From Aliiroseovarius crassostreae (GTDB taxonomy: Bacteria > Pseudomonadota > Alphaproteobacteria > Rhodobacterales > Rhodobacteraceae), in assembly GCF_001307765.1 (NCBI RefSeq), contig NZ_LKBA01000006.1:1-64000 (forward strand): DNA of 64,000 nucleotides, written 5' to 3'. This document shows positions 62,414 through 64,000 of this stretch, in pieces. The position numbers and the translations under genes are program-made. Under the pieces are notes generated by a model. The model was not told where the DNA came from. It ran no database searches and saw only the letters and a list, made by a program, of their open reading frames with translations. Numbering within the stretch: position 1 is the stretch's first letter; each line of letters begins with the position of its first letter.

Positions 62414-63243
62414 TGCGCTATTTTGTCTATGACGTCTTTACCGACACGCCCTTTGGCGGCAATCAGCTGGCCGTCGTGCCGGAGGCCGGGGACCTGTCCG
62501 AGGCACAGATGCAGACCATCGCGCGCGAGTTCAACTTCTCGGAAACCAGCTTTGTCCTGCCGCCCGAGGACCCTTCCCACACGGCGCGGGTGCGGTATTT
62601 CACCCCAATGCGTGAGCTGCCCTTTGCCGGTCACCCGACCGTGGGCACGGCGGTGATGCTGTCTGATCTGGGCGGCGCAAATGATATGGTGCTGGAGCTG
62701 GGTGTCGGGCCGCTGATCTGTCAGGCCAAAGATGGCGCAGCCTCGTTTCGCACCGAACACCCGCTGGAGATAAAAGCCCACCCGGCGGCCGATCTGGTCT
62801 GCCGGGCCATTGGATGCGAGATCGGCAACCTGCGCAGCGAACCTGTGCTCGCCTCGCTTGGGGGGGATTTTGTCTATGTCCAGCTCGACAATCGGGACAC
62901 GCTGTCAAAGCTCTGCCCCAATGTGGACGCCATGCGCGAGGGTGCAGCACTTTATCCCGGCAATCACGATTTTGCGGTTTACCCCTTTGTGATGGACGGC
63001 AAGGAAGCACATGCGCGCATGTTTGCCCCGCTCGACGGCATTCCGGAAGATCCGGCCACAGGATCGGCGGCCGCCCCGCTTGCATCCCTCATGTGCCAGA
63101 GCCTTGGGCGCGATATTGCCCTGACCGTGCATCAGGGCACGGATATGGGGCGCCCCTCGCGGATTGAGCTTCTGGCCGATGCCAAGGGGGTCACGGTTGC
63201 GGGACAGGCTGTGAAGGTGATGGAGGGCACGCTGCTGCTTTGA
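62413..63243 (+). CDS. PhzF family protein
   Basis: A 276-residue protein of the PhzF/diaminopimelate epimerase-like fold. Motifs include [25 protein letters not shown] (catalytic Glu region), [17 protein letters not shown] and [15 protein letters not shown]. In phenazine makers PhzF isomerises a chorismate-derived compound; most members, like this, have no known substrate. It starts on the last base of the antiporter stop, so the two are coupled. Confidence 0.92.
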   Translation: MRYFVYDVFTDTPFGGNQLAVVPEAGDLSEAQMQTIAREFNFSETSFVLPPEDPSHTARVRYFTPMRELPFAGHPTVGTAVMLSDLGGANDMVLELGVGPLICQAKDGAASFRTEHPLEIKAHPAADLVCRAIGCEIGNLRSEPVLASLGGDFVYVQLDNRDTLSKLCPNVDAMREGAALYPGNHDFAVYPFVMDGKEAHARMFAPLDGIPEDPATGSAAAPLASLMCQSLGRDIALTVHQGTDMGRPSRIELLADAKGVTVAGQAVKVMEGTLLL

Positions 63244-63337
63244 GCCGCCCACCCTCCGGCCTTTGCCCCATTCCCGGTTTCCCCACCCGTCGTTTCGCGT
63301 CATAAAAGGTGAAAGGATTCGTGAGGTTGATCAGATC

Positions 63338-63757
63338 ATGCCCAACAAGAGCATACTTGCCCGCTGCGAGGAAAAGGGCCTGCGTATGACCGAACAGCGC
63401 CGGGTGATTGCCCGTGTGCTGCAGCAGGCCCATCACGACCACCCGGATGTGGAGGAGCTTTATGCCCGCGCATCCGAAATCGACGCCGGGATCTCTCTTG
63501 CCACCGTCTATCGCACGGTCAAACTGTTCGAAGAGGCCGGTATTCTGGTCAAGAACGAATTTGGCGACGGCCGCGCACGGTATGAAAGTGCGGATCGTGA
63601 TCACCATGATCACCTGATTGATCTGACCACTGGCAAGGTGATCGAATTCGTGGATCCCGAGATCGAGGCGCTGCAGGAAAAGATCGCCAAGAAGCTGGGC
63701 TATAAGCTCAAGGATCACAGGCTGGAACTGTACGGCGTGCCGATCGACAAGGCTTGA
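63338..63757 (+). CDS. Fur family metalloregulator (Fur/Mur type)
   Basis: A 139-residue repressor. The winged helix spans RCEEKGLRMTEQRRVIARVL to GISLATVYRTVKLFEEAG, and the metal site has YESADRDHHDHLIDLTTGKVIEF. The paired C-x-x-C zinc ligands of E. coli Fur are replaced (LIDLTTGK), as is usual in Rhodobacteraceae, where such proteins act as manganese-responsive Mur. The length and start ATG 63338 are typical. It stands alone with repeat copy 6 after it. Confidence 0.92.
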   Translation: MPNKSILARCEEKGLRMTEQRRVIARVLQQAHHDHPDVEELYARASEIDAGISLATVYRTVKLFEEAGILVKNEFGDGRARYESADRDHHDHLIDLTTGKVIEFVDPEIEALQEKIAKKLGYKLKDHRLELYGVPIDKA

Positions 63758-63772
63758 GCCTGATCCGGTCAG

Positions 63773-63822
63773 GCTGGGGGCCAGCCCCCAGACCCCCGGG
63801 ATATTTCTGACAAGAAAATAAC
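63773..63822 (+). repeat. Downstream 3'-end repeat, copy 6 (after fur)
   Basis: GCTGGGGGCCAGCCCCCAG hairpin, then ACCCCCGGGATATTTCTGACAAGAAAATAACGG. The central spacer of the other copies is missing, but the ATATTT and CAAGAAAATAA parts agree. It follows the fur stop in the same orientation. Confidence 0.75.
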
Positions 63823-63934
63823 GGGGGGCCTGTTGCAGGGACCCTGCGGCGCGGGGGCGTCGGTGCCGTGGCCCCTGCTTGTCCCTCATTCATCAGGAAA
63901 TCAAATGTGATCCATCACGTTTCCCGGGCTTGTT

Positions 63935-63944
63935 TTGGATCCAA
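63935..63944. promoter_or_regulatory. TTGGATCCAA palindrome in the right-edge intergenic region
   Basis: The same core as the palindrome at 15470. A second inverted site, GTGATCCATCAC, lies at 63907-63918. Both are in an untranslated stretch at the edge and probably belong to the promoter of a gene beyond the window. Confidence 0.35.
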
Positions 63945-64000
63945 TTTTCCGGTTTTGTCTGCCGGTAACATCGCGGGTCCTGAACATGCAAAATATACGC

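Noticed and set aside
63986-64000. Start of a gene at the right edge (ATGCAAAATATACGC)
   Set aside because: Only five codons are visible and the upstream binding site is weak; not enough to call a gene.

Overview
The window reads as a chromosome segment of an alphaproteobacterium of the Rhodobacteraceae/Roseobacter type. The support is moderately high G+C DNA, the rpmF-plsX-fabH-ihfA-merR order, accB-accC-aat followed by convergent DUF2155-mlaD-NDUFA12, lon followed by an HU-like gene, argS-SPOR-nagZ-scpA-scpB, an ornithine-lipid OlsB-type acyltransferase, and a Fur/Mur-type regulator at the end. Almost all of it is coding. Two intact tRNA genes (Val-CAC, Pro-GGG) and one 3' tRNA fragment are present. 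I saw no rRNA, CRISPR array, prophage or replication origin.

Layout. 1-3.3 kb: a broken IS5-type insertion sequence that truncates a thiolase gene, then a PAS-LuxR regulator and a RutR-like TetR regulator. 3.3-10.3 kb: an unknown protein, biotin carboxylase genes, aat, small envelope/respiratory genes, and clpX and clpP. 10.6-16.9 kb: a polyamine-type ABC importer preceded by a creatinase gene. 17.1-21.5 kb: a MacAB/Dev-like three-gene export system. 21.6-25.5 kb: a tRNA-Leu 3' fragment, tRNA-Val, an HU-like gene and lon. 25.9-33.2 kb: tgt, sufT, a SatD-like/DUF3307 pair, an IscA-type protein, an A+T-rich unknown gene, tpiA and a PLP decarboxylase. 33.6-39.1 kb: hemolysin III, an mttB-like methyltransferase with a small leader ORF, uup and olsB. 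39.2-47.0 kb: msrB, bamE, yceD, the fatty-acid cluster, ihfA, merR, tRNA-Pro and dcd. 47.1-54.9 kb: chromosome segregation, cell-wall and translation genes on the minus strand, then dgt and erpA. 55-63.8 kb: flavoprotein, xth, nucleoside hydrolase, selO, antiporter, PhzF and fur.

The genes are mainly housekeeping: lipid precursor supply (accBC, plsX, fabH, olsB), protein quality control (clpXP, lon, msrB), Fe-S carriers (sufT, two A-type proteins), chromosome structure (scpAB, ihfA, HU-like) and nucleotide cleaning (dcd, dgt, nucleoside hydrolase). The less ordinary material lies between and among them. (i) A satD-like gene whose putative promoter would give a leaderless mRNA, with twin 26-bp repeats over the promoter and a DUF3307 membrane partner. 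(ii) A dispersed hairpin family with GCGTTTCG ends and a TGARRCA loop. (iii) A second dispersed element found directly downstream of six gene 3' ends, always in the gene's own orientation. (iv) A 30-codon ORF and nested hairpin in front of the mttB-like gene. (v) A tRNA-Leu 3' remnant that looks like an integration scar. Functions are assigned from recognised family motifs read by eye; no database search was possible.
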